Assembly: GCA_025463865.1 (NCBI GenBank)
Contig: JAODBH010000061.1
Span: forward strand, 1-32,929
Length of the DNA: 32,929 nucleotides
Origin: Actinomycetes bacterium
GTDB taxonomy: Bacteria; Actinomycetota; Acidimicrobiia; IMCC26256; Chersky-534
Direction: 5' to 3'
Position numbers and translations under genes: made by a program. Each line of letters begins with the position of its first letter. Positions within the stretch are counted from its first letter, which is position 1. Below the pieces are notes generated by a model. It did not search any database and was not told the origin of the DNA. It saw only the letters and a program-made list of their open reading frames with translations. This document shows, piece after piece, positions 7,607 to 15,372 of this stretch.

Positions 7607-8956
7607 GTGAGCCCACCTGCCGAGACCCCCTTCCGATTCCACATCGAGACCCTCGGCTGCCCGAAGAACGCGGTCGACTCCGACAAGGTCGTCGCCTCGT
7701 TGCTGGCCGACGGCATGGTCGCGGCCGACGATGCGTCCACCGCCGACCTCGTCGTCGTCAACACGTGCGCGTTCATCGAGACGGCGCGGCAGGAGTCGAT
7801 CGACGTGTCGCTCGCGCTGAGCGACCAACGGAAGCCGGGGGCCAAGCTCGTGCTCACCGGCTGCATGGCCGAGCGCTACGGCGCCGAGCTGGCCGAGGCG
7901 TTGCCCGAAGCCGACGCGGTCGTGGGCTTCGCGGGTGAGGGCTCGATCGCCGAGGTCGTCCTGAAGCGCAAGCCCACGGGCGTCAGGGACCTGCTCGAGC
8001 TCCCGCGCGCCAAGCCCAACGCGCCGTGGGCCTACCTCAAGGTCGCCGAGGGCTGCGACCGCGCGTGCGCGTTCTGCGCCATCCCCACCTTCCGGGGCGC
8101 GCAACGCTCCCGCACACCCGCGTCGATCGAGGCCGAGGCCCGCGAGCTGGTCGAGGCGGGCGTCTCCGAGCTCGTGCTCGTCGCCCAGGACATCGCCTGG
8201 TACGGCCGCGACACGGGCCAGCCCGGCGCGCTGGCGCCGCTCCTCCGCCGCCTCGACGCCCTCTCGGACCACGGCCTGCGCCGCATCCGCCTGTTGTACC
8301 TCTACCCGTCCGAGGTGAAGGACCCGTTGATCTCCACGATGCTGGAGCTGCCGACGGTGGTCCCGTACTTCGACCTATCGCTGCAACACGCGAGCGCCAC
8401 CCGCTTGCGGGCGATGAAGCGGTGGGGGAGCGGTGACAAGTTCCTCGCGGCCATCGACTCGATCCGCGACCACGAGCCTGACGCGGCGTTCCGCTCCAAC
8501 TTCATCGTCGGCTTCCCCGGCGAGACGGAGTCCGAGCACGACGAGCTCCTCGCGTTCCTCGGCGAGGCCCGCCTCGACTGGGCCGGATTCTTCGCGTTCT
8601 CGCCCGAGGACGGCACCGCCGCCCAGGATCTCGACGATCCGGTCCCCGACGACCTCGTGGCCACGCGCCTGCGCGAGTGCAGCGAGATCCAGGACCCGGT
8701 CACCGCCGCGTCGCGCGACGCGCTGATCGGCACCGAGATCGAGGTGCTCGTCGACGCCGTCGACGACGACACCGGTGACCCGGTCGGCCGCACCCACCGG
8801 GAAGCGCCCGAGATCGACGGCGTGGTCCGGCTCGCCGGTGCGTACGCGCGTCCCGGTTCGTGGGTGCGCGCCACCGTCACCGAGGCGCTCGGGCCCGACC
8901 TCCTCGCCTCGGCCGTCGAACGTGTCGATCGCGTCGTCCGCGAAGGCGCGGCGTGA
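7607..8956 (+). CDS. rimO: Ribosomal protein S12 methylthiotransferase RimO
   Basis: 449 aa. RimO is a radical-SAM enzyme that adds a methylthio group to a conserved Asp of ribosomal protein S12. The N-terminal UPF0004 domain supplies three cluster ligands, C18 (TLGCPKN), C54 (NTCAF) and C86 (TGCMA). The radical-SAM CxxxCxxC is C150/C154/C157 in EGCDRACAFC. The segment NFIVGFPGETE is typical, and a C-terminal TRAM-like domain follows. It is called RimO rather than MiaB because of LGCPKNAVDS and the segment LYLYPSEV; the separate MiaB at 13021 confirms the split. It starts with GTG behind a leaderless-type promoter, and its stop overlaps the pgsA start (GTGA). Confidence 0.93.
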   Translation: MSPPAETPFRFHIETLGCPKNAVDSDKVVASLLADGMVAADDASTADLVVVNTCAFIETARQESIDVSLALSDQRKPGAKLVLTGCMAERYGAELAEALPEADAVVGFAGEGSIAEVVLKRKPTGVRDLLELPRAKPNAPWAYLKVAEGCDRACAFCAIPTFRGAQRSRTPASIEAEARELVEAGVSELVLVAQDIAWYGRDTGQPGALAPLLRRLDALSDHGLRRIRLLYLYPSEVKDPLISTMLELPTVVPYFDLSLQHASATRLRAMKRWGSGDKFLAAIDSIRDHEPDAAFRSNFIVGFPGETESEHDELLAFLGEARLDWAGFFAFSPEDGTAAQDLDDPVPDDLVATRLRECSEIQDPVTAASRDALIGTEIEVLVDAVDDDTGDPVGRTHREAPEIDGVVRLAGAYARPGSWVRATVTEALGPDLLASAVERVDRVVREGAA

Positions 8957-9543
8957 GCGCGGGCATCGCGCCGGTCCGTCGCTTCGGGCAGGGCGCGATC
9001 GCGACGCCCGCCAACTTCGTCACCATCGCCCGCCTGATCTTCGCGATCCCGTTGCTCATACTGATCTACGACCGTGGCGCGGAATGGGCGACCGTCGGCG
9101 GGTGGTTCGTCCTGAGCATCACCGACGGCCTCGACGGGTTCCTGGCCCGTCGTGACGGCACCACCCGTTCCGGTGCGTTCCTCGACCCGCTCGCCGACAA
9201 GTGCCTCGTCCTCGGAGGGTTCGGCGTGCTCGTCGCGCGCGGTGACGTCTGGTGGCTCCCCGTCGCATTGATCGCCGGACGGGAGGTCGCGGTGTCGGTC
9301 ATGCGCTCGCTGGGGGCGCGCCGGGGCCTGTCGCTGCCCGCGCGGAAGCTCGGCAAGCTCAAGACCGTCGTGCAGCTGCTCGCCGTCGGCGCGGTGCTGC
9401 TGCCGTGGACCGCGGATGCGCACGGGCTCCAGGTCGCGATCCTGTGGTTCGCGGTGGCGCTCACGCTCGCGAGCGCGGCCGACCTCTTCCTGCACCTGAC
9501 GCCGGTTTCGACCACGGAGAAAGCGGAGGTCACCGCTCCATGA
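8953..9543 (+). CDS. pgsA: CDP-diacylglycerol-glycerol-3-phosphate 3-phosphatidyltransferase family protein
   Basis: 196 aa membrane enzyme of the CDP-alcohol phosphotransferase family, making phosphatidylglycerophosphate for anionic phospholipids. The GTG start at 8953 overlaps the rimO stop as GTGA, and the protein then begins MSAGIAPVRRFGQ before the first helix, so the longer upstream frame is not used. The signature is present: D58, D61-G62, A65-R66, G74, D78, D82. The spacing from AR to G is 7 residues rather than the usual 8-9, a small oddity. Several hydrophobic helices follow. The pairing with cinA resembles the mycobacterial pgsA3 neighbourhood. Phosphatidylglycerol specificity is inferred from family and context. 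Confidence 0.87.
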   Translation: MSAGIAPVRRFGQGAIATPANFVTIARLIFAIPLLILIYDRGAEWATVGGWFVLSITDGLDGFLARRDGTTRSGAFLDPLADKCLVLGGFGVLVARGDVWWLPVALIAGREVAVSVMRSLGARRGLSLPARKLGKLKTVVQLLAVGAVLLPWTADAHGLQVAILWFAVALTLASAADLFLHLTPVSTTEKAEVTAP

Positions 9544-10775
9544 GGTGTGATGTTCTCGCCATCGGAACCGAGCTGCTGCTCGGCCAGATCGTCGACACCA
9601 ACAGCTCCTGGATCGGCGAGCAGCTCGCCACCGCGGGCATCGACACGTTCGAGCACCGCAAGGTGGGCGACAACCTCCCTCGAATGGTGTCGACCCTGCG
9701 CGAGATGCTCGACCGGGCCGACGCGGTGATCGTGTGCGGCGGCCTCGGTCCCACTCCCGACGACGTCACCCGCGAAGCGATCGCCGAGGTGATGGGCGTC
9801 CCGCTCGAGCGGCGCGAAGACCTCATCGAGTGGATCGGCAACCTGTTCGGCGGTCGGGGTCGTGAGATGCCGGCGAACAACCTCCGGCAGGCCGACGTGC
9901 CCGTCGGCGGCGACATCATCCCCAACCCGATCGGCACCGCACCCGGGCTCCTGTGCTCGGTCGGCGACAAGGTCGTCTACGCGGTGCCCGGCGTGCCGTA
10001 CGAGATGCAGCTGATGGTGGAGCAGACCGTGCTGCCCGACCTCCTCGCCCGGTCCGGTGAGAAGAGCGCGATCGTGTCGCGCTCGCTCAAGACCTGGGGC
10101 ACCTCGGAGTCGGGGCTCGCCGAGATGATCGCCGATCGCGTCGAGGCCCAGACCAACCCGTCGATCGCCTTCCTGGCGCGCGGGATCGAAGGCATCGTCG
10201 TGCGGATCACGGCGAAGGCGCGGACGCGTGAAGAGGCCGAAGCGCTCATCGTGCCCGAGGAGGCCGCGCTGCGCGAGGTGCTCGGCGACCTCGTGTTCGG
10301 CGTCGACGACGAGACGATGGAGTTCGTCGTGCTGCGCACCCTCGAGGAGCGCGGCTGGACCCTGGGTGTGGCCGAGTCGCTCACCGGCGGAATGATCGGC
10401 GGGCGCATCGCCAACGTCGCCGGCGCGAGCCGCACGTTCCGCGGCACCGTCGGTTGCTACGCCACCGACGTGAAGCGCACGTTGCTGGGCGTGACCGCGG
10501 AGCACGTGGTGAGCGAAGAAGCGGCGAAGCAGATGGCCGTCGGGGTGCAACGCGTGCTCGGCTCCGACGTCGGCATCTCGGTCACCGGGGTCGCCGGTCC
10601 GGACGAGCAGGACGACCAGCCGGTCGGCACCGTGTGGTTCGGGTTCGCGCTGCCGGGCCACGAGCCCGAGGCCGTGTCGAACCGCTTGCCGGGCGACCGC
10701 GAGCGGGTGCGTCAGTTCTCGACCATCTCGCTGATGAACATGCTGCGCCAGCGGCTCGCCGCGCTGCCCGACTGA
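9540..10775 (+). CDS. cinA: CinA: competence/damage-inducible protein with NMN amidohydrolase domain
   Basis: 411 aa, full-length two-domain CinA. The N-terminal MoCF/COG1058 domain (about residues 1-170) begins MRCDVLAIGTELLLGQ and contains VCGGLGPTPDD. It is related to ADP-ribose pyrophosphatases of pyridine nucleotide salvage. The C-terminal PncC domain deamidates nicotinamide mononucleotide; its VAESLTGG motif carries the likely catalytic serine at about residue 280, with SVTGVAGP further on. The ATG overlaps the pgsA stop as ATGA, so rimO-pgsA-cinA is one operon. The clgR-type regulator found nearby in mycobacteria is absent; recA follows after 239 nt with its own promoters. Confidence 0.93.
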   Translation: MRCDVLAIGTELLLGQIVDTNSSWIGEQLATAGIDTFEHRKVGDNLPRMVSTLREMLDRADAVIVCGGLGPTPDDVTREAIAEVMGVPLERREDLIEWIGNLFGGRGREMPANNLRQADVPVGGDIIPNPIGTAPGLLCSVGDKVVYAVPGVPYEMQLMVEQTVLPDLLARSGEKSAIVSRSLKTWGTSESGLAEMIADRVEAQTNPSIAFLARGIEGIVVRITAKARTREEAEALIVPEEAALREVLGDLVFGVDDETMEFVVLRTLEERGWTLGVAESLTGGMIGGRIANVAGASRTFRGTVGCYATDVKRTLLGVTAEHVVSEEAAKQMAVGVQRVLGSDVGISVTGVAGPDEQDDQPVGTVWFGFALPGHEPEAVSNRLPGDRERVRQFSTISLMNMLRQRLAALPD

Positions 10776-10856
10776 GCCTCCCCTCCACCGGCGGCGCCGA
10801 GGCGTTGACGGCGACGGCGTGGACCGCTCGCGGGCTCGCGCGCCCACCTCGGGTCC

Positions 10857-10885
10857 TTGACCCGAACGGGTGTTCGCTTTAGTGT
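10857..10885 (+). promoter_or_regulatory. recA promoter 1 with a LexA (SOS) box in its spacer
   Basis: The -35 TTGACC (10857-10862) and -10 TAGTGT (10880-10885) are separated by exactly 17 bp. That spacer begins with the palindrome CGAAC-GGGT-GTTCG at 10863-10876, a perfect fit to the actinobacterial LexA site. LexA bound there would block RNA polymerase directly. The predicted leader is about 120 nt. Confidence 0.9.
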
Positions 10886-10931
10886 GCTGACACGCGTGGA
10901 ACTACACGCACGTCGTTCCGGCCTATCGTTG

Positions 10932-10962
10932 CCGGATAGCTGTCACACCCCCGCCGTAGGTT
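10932..10962 (+). promoter_or_regulatory. recA promoter 2, PafBC-like (RecA-NDp-like) element
   Basis: TGTCACAC begins at 10941 and TAGGTT is at 10957-10962. This reproduces the spacing of the LexA-independent RecA-NDp promoter (TGTCRGTG, N8, TANNNT), with TGTCA and TANNNT matching but the GTG part reading CAC. The surrounding 20 bp, 10932-10951, recur at 24127-24146 before the LysM gene with one difference. The leader from this promoter would be about 45 nt. Confidence 0.6.
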
Positions 10963-11014
10963 CACTCCCGACGGCACTTCCCCATCCCGCACATGAACCC
11001 AGGAGGGTCCGACG

Positions 11015-12109
11015 GTGGAACGTGACAAGGCACTCGAAATGGCACTCGGTCAGATCGAGAAGCAGTTCGGCAAGGGCTCCATCATGAAGTTGGGGGAGCG
11101 GGGGAACGTCGGCATCGAGGCGATCCCCACCGGCGCGCTGGCGCTCGACCTCGCGCTCGGCATCGGGGGTCTCCCCCGTGGTCGTGTCGTCGAGATCTTC
11201 GGTCCGGAGTCGTCGGGCAAGTCGACGCTCGCGATGCACGTCGTCGCCGAGGCCCAGCGCAACGGCGGGGTGTGCGCATACATCGACGCCGAGCACGCGA
11301 TGGACCCGGTCTACGCCGCGGCCATCGGGGTCAACGTCGATGATCTGCTGATCTCCCAGCCCGACACGGGCGAGCAGGCGCTCGAGATCACCGACATGCT
11401 GATCCGCTCCGGCGCCCTCGACGTCGTCGTCATCGACTCGGTGGCCGCACTCGTGCCCCGCGCCGAGATCGAGGGTGAGATGGGCGACACGCACGTCGGC
11501 CTCCAGGCCCGGCTCATGAGCCAGGCGCTGCGCAAGCTCACCGCCAACCTCAACCGGTCCCGCACGATCGCGGTGTTCATCAACCAGTTGCGGGAGAAGA
11601 TCGGCGTGATGTTCGGCTCGCCCGAGACCACGCCGGGAGGCCGGGCGCTCAAGTTCTACTCGTCGGTCCGCCTCGACATCCGCCGGGTCGAGACCATCAA
11701 GGACGGGGCGGAGGCCATCGGCAACCGGGCCCGGGTGAAGGTCGTGAAGAACAAGGTCGCCCCGCCGTTCAAGCAGGCCGAGTTCGACATCATGTACGGC
11801 AAGGGCATCAGCCGCGAAGGTTCGCTCCTCGACGTCGCCGTCGACCTCGGGATCGTGAAGAAGGCCGGCGCCTGGTTCACCTACGAAGGTGAGCAGCTCG
11901 GTCAGGGTCGGGAGAAGGTCAAGACGTACCTCTCGGAGAACCTCGATCTCATGGTCGAGATCAGCGAGAAGGTCCGCAAGGCGTCCGGCCTCGACGGCGG
12001 ACCCGATGAAGAGGTCGTCGACCTCGAGGCCGAGGCTGGCGCCGACATGGACCTCGTCGATGCACTCGACGCTCTGGAAGACGCGGGCTCCGACGGATCG
12101 AAGGCCTGA
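11015..12109 (+). CDS. recA: Recombinase RecA
   Basis: 364 aa. RecA is the ATP-dependent strand-exchange protein and the co-protease that triggers LexA self-cleavage. The Walker A motif GPESSGKST is at residues 63-71; the [19 protein letters not shown] and [14 protein letters not shown] (L2 region) segments are typical. There is no intein, unlike M. tuberculosis RecA. The C-terminal tail is strongly acidic ([16 protein letters not shown]), as usual. The GTG at 11015 is chosen for the aggagg ribosome binding site at 11001-11006. It has two nested promoters, one carrying a LexA box and one PafBC-like. A strong hairpin follows, so recA is monocistronic; recX is not next to it. Confidence 0.98.
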   Translation: MERDKALEMALGQIEKQFGKGSIMKLGERGNVGIEAIPTGALALDLALGIGGLPRGRVVEIFGPESSGKSTLAMHVVAEAQRNGGVCAYIDAEHAMDPVYAAAIGVNVDDLLISQPDTGEQALEITDMLIRSGALDVVVIDSVAALVPRAEIEGEMGDTHVGLQARLMSQALRKLTANLNRSRTIAVFINQLREKIGVMFGSPETTPGGRALKFYSSVRLDIRRVETIKDGAEAIGNRARVKVVKNKVAPPFKQAEFDIMYGKGISREGSLLDVAVDLGIVKKAGAWFTYEGEQLGQGREKVKTYLSENLDLMVEISEKVRKASGLDGGPDEEVVDLEAEAGADMDLVDALDALEDAGSDGSKA

Positions 12110-12128
12110 TCTCCCGCAACACCGGAAA

Positions 12129-12169
12129 GGTTGTGACGGGGCCGCGTTGGGGCCGGTCCCGTCACAACC
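12129..12169 (+). terminator. Terminator after recA
   Basis: A perfect 12-bp stem pairs ggttgtgacggg (12129-12140) with cccgtcacaacc (12158-12169). The 17-nt loop can extend the stem by four pairs, one of them G-U. It begins 20 nt after the recA stop. Confidence 0.85.
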
Positions 12170-12215
12170 CCCGTCGTGTGCGCATCGCCGCGGAAGACAA
12201 CGCGCGCACTCACCC

Positions 12216-12243
12216 TTGACCTGCTCGACACGGTCGGTATCGT
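12216..12243 (+). promoter_or_regulatory. Promoter of the maleylpyruvate-isomerase-like gene
   Basis: The -35 TTGACC (12216-12221) and -10 TATCGT (12238-12243) have a 16-bp spacer. The -10 box ends 7 nt before the ATG at 12251, so the transcript is predicted to be leaderless. It is the best-formed promoter of this class in the window. Confidence 0.7.
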
Positions 12244-12250
12244 GCGCGGC

Positions 12251-12940
12251 ATGGATCTCGCGAACATCTACTCCGGTTCGCACCGGAGGACCGCGGAGCT
12301 CGTACGCGATCTCCCGACCCGCGAGCTGTTCCGGACCGTGCCCGGCTGCCCGCAGTGGCGGTTGCAGGACCTCATCGCCCATCTGAGCGGGCTCGCGTAC
12401 GACGTGCAGACCGGCAACGTCGAAGGCGCCGGCACCGACCCATGGGCCGCACGACAGGTCGCGGAGCGCATCGACCGAACGCTGCCCGAGCTGCTCGCCG
12501 AATGGGACGAGAGTGAGCCGTCGGTGCAGGCGATCGCCGATGCCGCGCCGCGCGCGGTCATCGACTGCGTCGTCCATGAGCACGACGTGCGCGGCGCGCT
12601 CGGGATCCCGGGCCCCAGCGATGGCGAGGCGGTCGGCTACGTGCTCGGAGCGGTACTCGAGATCCTCGGTCCGCGCCTCGACGCCGCCGGGGTGGGCAGC
12701 CTGGCGCTGCGGGTCGACGGTGGCCCCGAACGGGTCCACGGAACCGCCAGCCCCGGCGCCGCGCTCGAGATCGACTCGCACGAGCTCTTCCGTTCCCTGT
12801 TCGGCCGCCGCAGCGCCGACCAGGTGCGGGCCTACACCTGGATCGGCGACCCGGAGCCCTACCTCGGCATGTGGAGCTTCTTCGGCCCGCTGCCCGAGAC
12901 CGACGTCCTCGAGGGCCCGCAGTACGCCGACGCTCGCTGA
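12251..12940 (+). CDS. Maleylpyruvate isomerase/DinB-like metal-binding protein
   Basis: 229 aa of the actinobacterial maleylpyruvate-isomerase-N (DinB-like) four-helix family. Visible signatures are W36-R-L-Q-D-L-I-A-H44, the H109-E110-H111 motif in VVHEHDVRGALG, and a C-terminal SCP2-like region with FRSLFGRRSADQVRAYTW. H44 plus the H-x-H pair would bind a divalent metal. Relatives use mycothiol or have no known substrate, so the reaction is not assigned. The ATG at 12251 is preferred to an upstream in-frame GTG at 12176 because the promoter lies between them. It sits alone between recA and miaB, where recX is commonly found, but it has no similarity to RecX. Confidence 0.8.
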   Translation: MDLANIYSGSHRRTAELVRDLPTRELFRTVPGCPQWRLQDLIAHLSGLAYDVQTGNVEGAGTDPWAARQVAERIDRTLPELLAEWDESEPSVQAIADAAPRAVIDCVVHEHDVRGALGIPGPSDGEAVGYVLGAVLEILGPRLDAAGVGSLALRVDGGPERVHGTASPGAALEIDSHELFRSLFGRRSADQVRAYTWIGDPEPYLGMWSFFGPLPETDVLEGPQYADAR

Positions 12941-13006
12941 GCCGGAGCCGTCAGGCTGATGCCGCCGCTCGAGTGGTCGCGGCTGGGGACCGGGTCGACA
13001 CCTCCG

Positions 13007-13012
13007 TAGACT
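13007..13012 (+). promoter_or_regulatory. -10 box of miaB, leaderless type
   Basis: TAGACT ends 8 nt before the GTG at 13021. There is no ribosome binding site in between. The -35 region is not recognisable. Confidence 0.5.
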
Positions 13013-13020
13013 GAGCGGTC

Positions 13021-14403
13021 GTGACCGAACCCCGCCGCTTCCACGTGCGCACCTTCGGGTGCCAGATGAACGAGCACGACTCCGAGCGCATCGCGGGTCT
13101 GCTCGCGGCCGAGGGCATGGAGGCGACCGACGATCCCGAGCTCGCCGACGTCGTCGTCGTGAACACCTGCTGCATCCGCGAGAACGCCGACACCAAGCTC
13201 TACGGGACCCTCGGCCACCTCAAGTCGCTGAAGGAACGGCACCCGGGCATGCAGATCGCGATCGGTGGCTGCCTGGCCCAGAAGGACCGCGAGGGAATCG
13301 TCGAGCGCGCGGGGCACGTCGACGTCGTGTTCGGTACCCACAACCTCGCGCACGCGCCCGACCTGCTGCGCGCGTCGCGCCGGCTCGGCGAACCCGTCGT
13401 CGAGATCCTGGAGGAGCACGAGGCCTACCCGAGCGCGCTGCCCGCCCGTCGCGAGGTCGACCACTCGGCGTGGATCACCATCCAGATCGGGTGCGACAAC
13501 TCGTGCACGTTCTGCATCGTGCCGAGCGTGCGCGGCGCCGAGGTCAGCCGGCGCATGGGCGACATCGTGCACGAGGTCGAGGAGCTCGGACGCGAGGGCG
13601 TCACCGAGATCACGCTGCTCGGTCAGAACGTCAACTCGTACGGCCGTGACCTCGGTGCGGGCCAGTACCGCCCGCAGTTCGCCGACCTGCTGCGCGCGGT
13701 CGACGCGGTGCCGGAGATCCGGAGGGTCCGCTACACGTCGCCGCACCCCAAGGACCTACGGCCCGAGACGATCGCGGCGATGGCCGAGTGCCCGTCGGTC
13801 TGTGAGCACCTGCACCTGCCGCTGCAGTCGGGCTCCGACCGCATCCTCGCCGCGATGCACCGCGGCTACACCGCGGAGCGCTACCTCACCCGCCTCGCCG
13901 CGGCCCGGGCCGGCATCGACGACCTCGCGGTCACCACCGACATCATCGTCGGGTTCCCCGGCGAGACCGACGCCGACTTCGAGCGCACCCTGGAGGTGGC
14001 CGACGCGGCCGAGTACGACGCCGCGTTCACGTTCATCTTCTCCCCGCGCGCAGGAACCGTCGCCGCGGAGATGGCCGATCGCTTCGTCGCCCCGGAGGTC
14101 GCGGCCGCGCGCATGACCGCGCTGATGGAGGTGGTCGAGCGTCACGCGCTCGTGAAGCACGCGGCCCGCATCGGCCGGGTCGAGGAGGTGCTGGTGCTCG
14201 GCCCGTCGAAGAAGGACGCGGCGATGATGAGCGCGCGCACCCGTCAGAACAAGCTCGTGCACTTCCCGGGCGAGCTCACGCCGGGCACCTACGCCGAGGT
14301 CGAGATCACCAGCGCGGCGCCGCACTTCCTGCGGGGTGAGCTGCAGCGAGTGACCGCAGCAGCGCCCAAGCCTCGGGTGCGCATCCCGGTGACTGTCCTG
14401 TGA
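13021..14403 (+). CDS. miaB: tRNA-2-methylthio-N6-dimethylallyladenosine synthase MiaB
   Basis: 460 aa. MiaB adds a methylthio group to i6A37 of tRNAs reading codons that begin with U, using two iron-sulfur clusters. UPF0004 ligands are C14 (TFGCQMN), C50 (VNTCCIRENA) and C84 (GGCLAQ). Radical-SAM ligands are C158, C162 and C165 in GCDNSCTFCIVP. LLGQNVNSYG, HLPLQSGSD and IIVGFPGETD are all MiaB-typical, and a TRAM domain ends the protein. The GTG start is set by the TANNNT box 8 nt upstream. MiaA, which makes its substrate, is encoded next, so the two consecutive steps of ms2i6A synthesis are adjacent. Confidence 0.96.
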   Translation: MTEPRRFHVRTFGCQMNEHDSERIAGLLAAEGMEATDDPELADVVVVNTCCIRENADTKLYGTLGHLKSLKERHPGMQIAIGGCLAQKDREGIVERAGHVDVVFGTHNLAHAPDLLRASRRLGEPVVEILEEHEAYPSALPARREVDHSAWITIQIGCDNSCTFCIVPSVRGAEVSRRMGDIVHEVEELGREGVTEITLLGQNVNSYGRDLGAGQYRPQFADLLRAVDAVPEIRRVRYTSPHPKDLRPETIAAMAECPSVCEHLHLPLQSGSDRILAAMHRGYTAERYLTRLAAARAGIDDLAVTTDIIVGFPGETDADFERTLEVADAAEYDAAFTFIFSPRAGTVAAEMADRFVAPEVAAARMTALMEVVERHALVKHAARIGRVEEVLVLGPSKKDAAMMSARTRQNKLVHFPGELTPGTYAEVEITSAAPHFLRGELQRVTAAAPKPRVRIPVTVL

Positions 14404-14417
14404 CGCACGACGGCTGC

Positions 14418-14443
14418 GGGTGACCGCGCGTTGAGCGTCACCC
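14418..14443 (+). promoter_or_regulatory. Possible hairpin enclosing the miaA TTG start
   Basis: GGGTGA (14418-14423) and CGC (14425-14427) can pair with GCG (14435-14437) and TCACCC (14438-14443), with one bulged C. The 7-nt loop contains the TTG at 14431-14433. This could couple miaA translation to miaB, but it may be chance in GC-rich DNA. Confidence 0.3.
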
Positions 14444-15372
14444 ATCTCGCGCTCGTGGGGCCGACGGCCTCCGGGAAGTCGGCGCTCGCGCTGGCGGTCG
14501 CCGAAGCGCACCCCGACGTCGAGATCGTGTCGGTCGACTCGATGCAGGTGTACCGGGGGCTCGACATCGGCACCGCGAAGCCCACGGCCGAAGAGCAGGC
14601 CCGGGTCCCGCACCATCTGATCGACGTCGCCGAGCCGGGTGACGACTGGTCGGTCGTCCGCTTCCAAGCCGAGGCCCGCGCCGCGGTGGCCCGCATCGAG
14701 GCCCGCGGGCACCGGGCGCTGCTGGTCGGCGGCACCGGGCTCTACGTGCAGGCCGTGGTCGACGATTTGCGCTTTCCCGGGGAGGACCTCGAGGTCCGGG
14801 CCGAGCTCGACGCCCGCACCGCCGAGCCGGGCGGTATCGCCGCGGCGTACGCCGAGCTCGTGGCCGCGGACCCGGTCGCGGCGGCGAAGATCGACGAGCA
14901 CAACCAGCGGCGGATCGTCCGGGCGCTCGAGGTCATCCGCATCACCGGCAAGCCGTTCTCGAGCTTCGGTCCGGGAATGCAGCACTACGGCCCGACGGTT
15001 TTCCCGGTGCGGATGGTGGGCATCTGGCTCCCACGTGCCGTGCTCGCCACCCGCATCGCCGCCCGGGTCGCCGCCATGGAGGCGGCCGGGTTCCTCGACG
15101 AGGTCCGCCGGGTCGCCGCCGGCCCGTTCTCCCGCAACGCCCGCCAAGCGATCGGATACCGAGAGTTGCTCGATCACCTCGAAGGCACAGACCACCTCGC
15201 TGGCGCAGCGCCGTCGCTGTCGGCCGCGCTCGATCTCGTCACCCGCCGGACCCGGAGCTTCGCCCGTCGTCAGCGCATGTGGTTCCGCAAGGACCCCCGG
15301 ATCACCTGGATGGCCACCACCGAGAATCCCGACGCGCTGCGTCCGTCACTCCTGGCAACCTGGGCCGCATGA
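14431..15372 (+). CDS. miaA: tRNA dimethylallyltransferase MiaA
   Basis: 313 aa. MiaA transfers a dimethylallyl group to N6 of A37 in tRNA. The P-loop GPTASGKS is at residues 10-17, then VSVDSMQVYRGLDIGTAKP, VGGTGLYVQAV and, near the C terminus, RNARQAIGYRE and RRQRMWFRKD, all conserved. The only start placing the P-loop at the normal distance is a TTG at 14431, 27 nt after the miaB stop. It lies in the loop of a possible hairpin (14418-14443), which may limit initiation unless ribosomes arrive from miaB. Its stop overlaps the dapF start (ATGA). Confidence 0.93.
   Translation: MSVTHLALVGPTASGKSALALAVAEAHPDVEIVSVDSMQVYRGLDIGTAKPTAEEQARVPHHLIDVAEPGDDWSVVRFQAEARAAVARIEARGHRALLVGGTGLYVQAVVDDLRFPGEDLEVRAELDARTAEPGGIAAAYAELVAADPVAAAKIDEHNQRRIVRALEVIRITGKPFSSFGPGMQHYGPTVFPVRMVGIWLPRAVLATRIAARVAAMEAAGFLDEVRRVAAGPFSRNARQAIGYRELLDHLEGTDHLAGAAPSLSAALDLVTRRTRSFARRQRMWFRKDPRITWMATTENPDALRPSLLATWAA

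Noticed and set aside
11015..12109. Intein in recA, as in M. tuberculosis
   Set aside because: The recA frame is continuous at normal length with no intein blocks.
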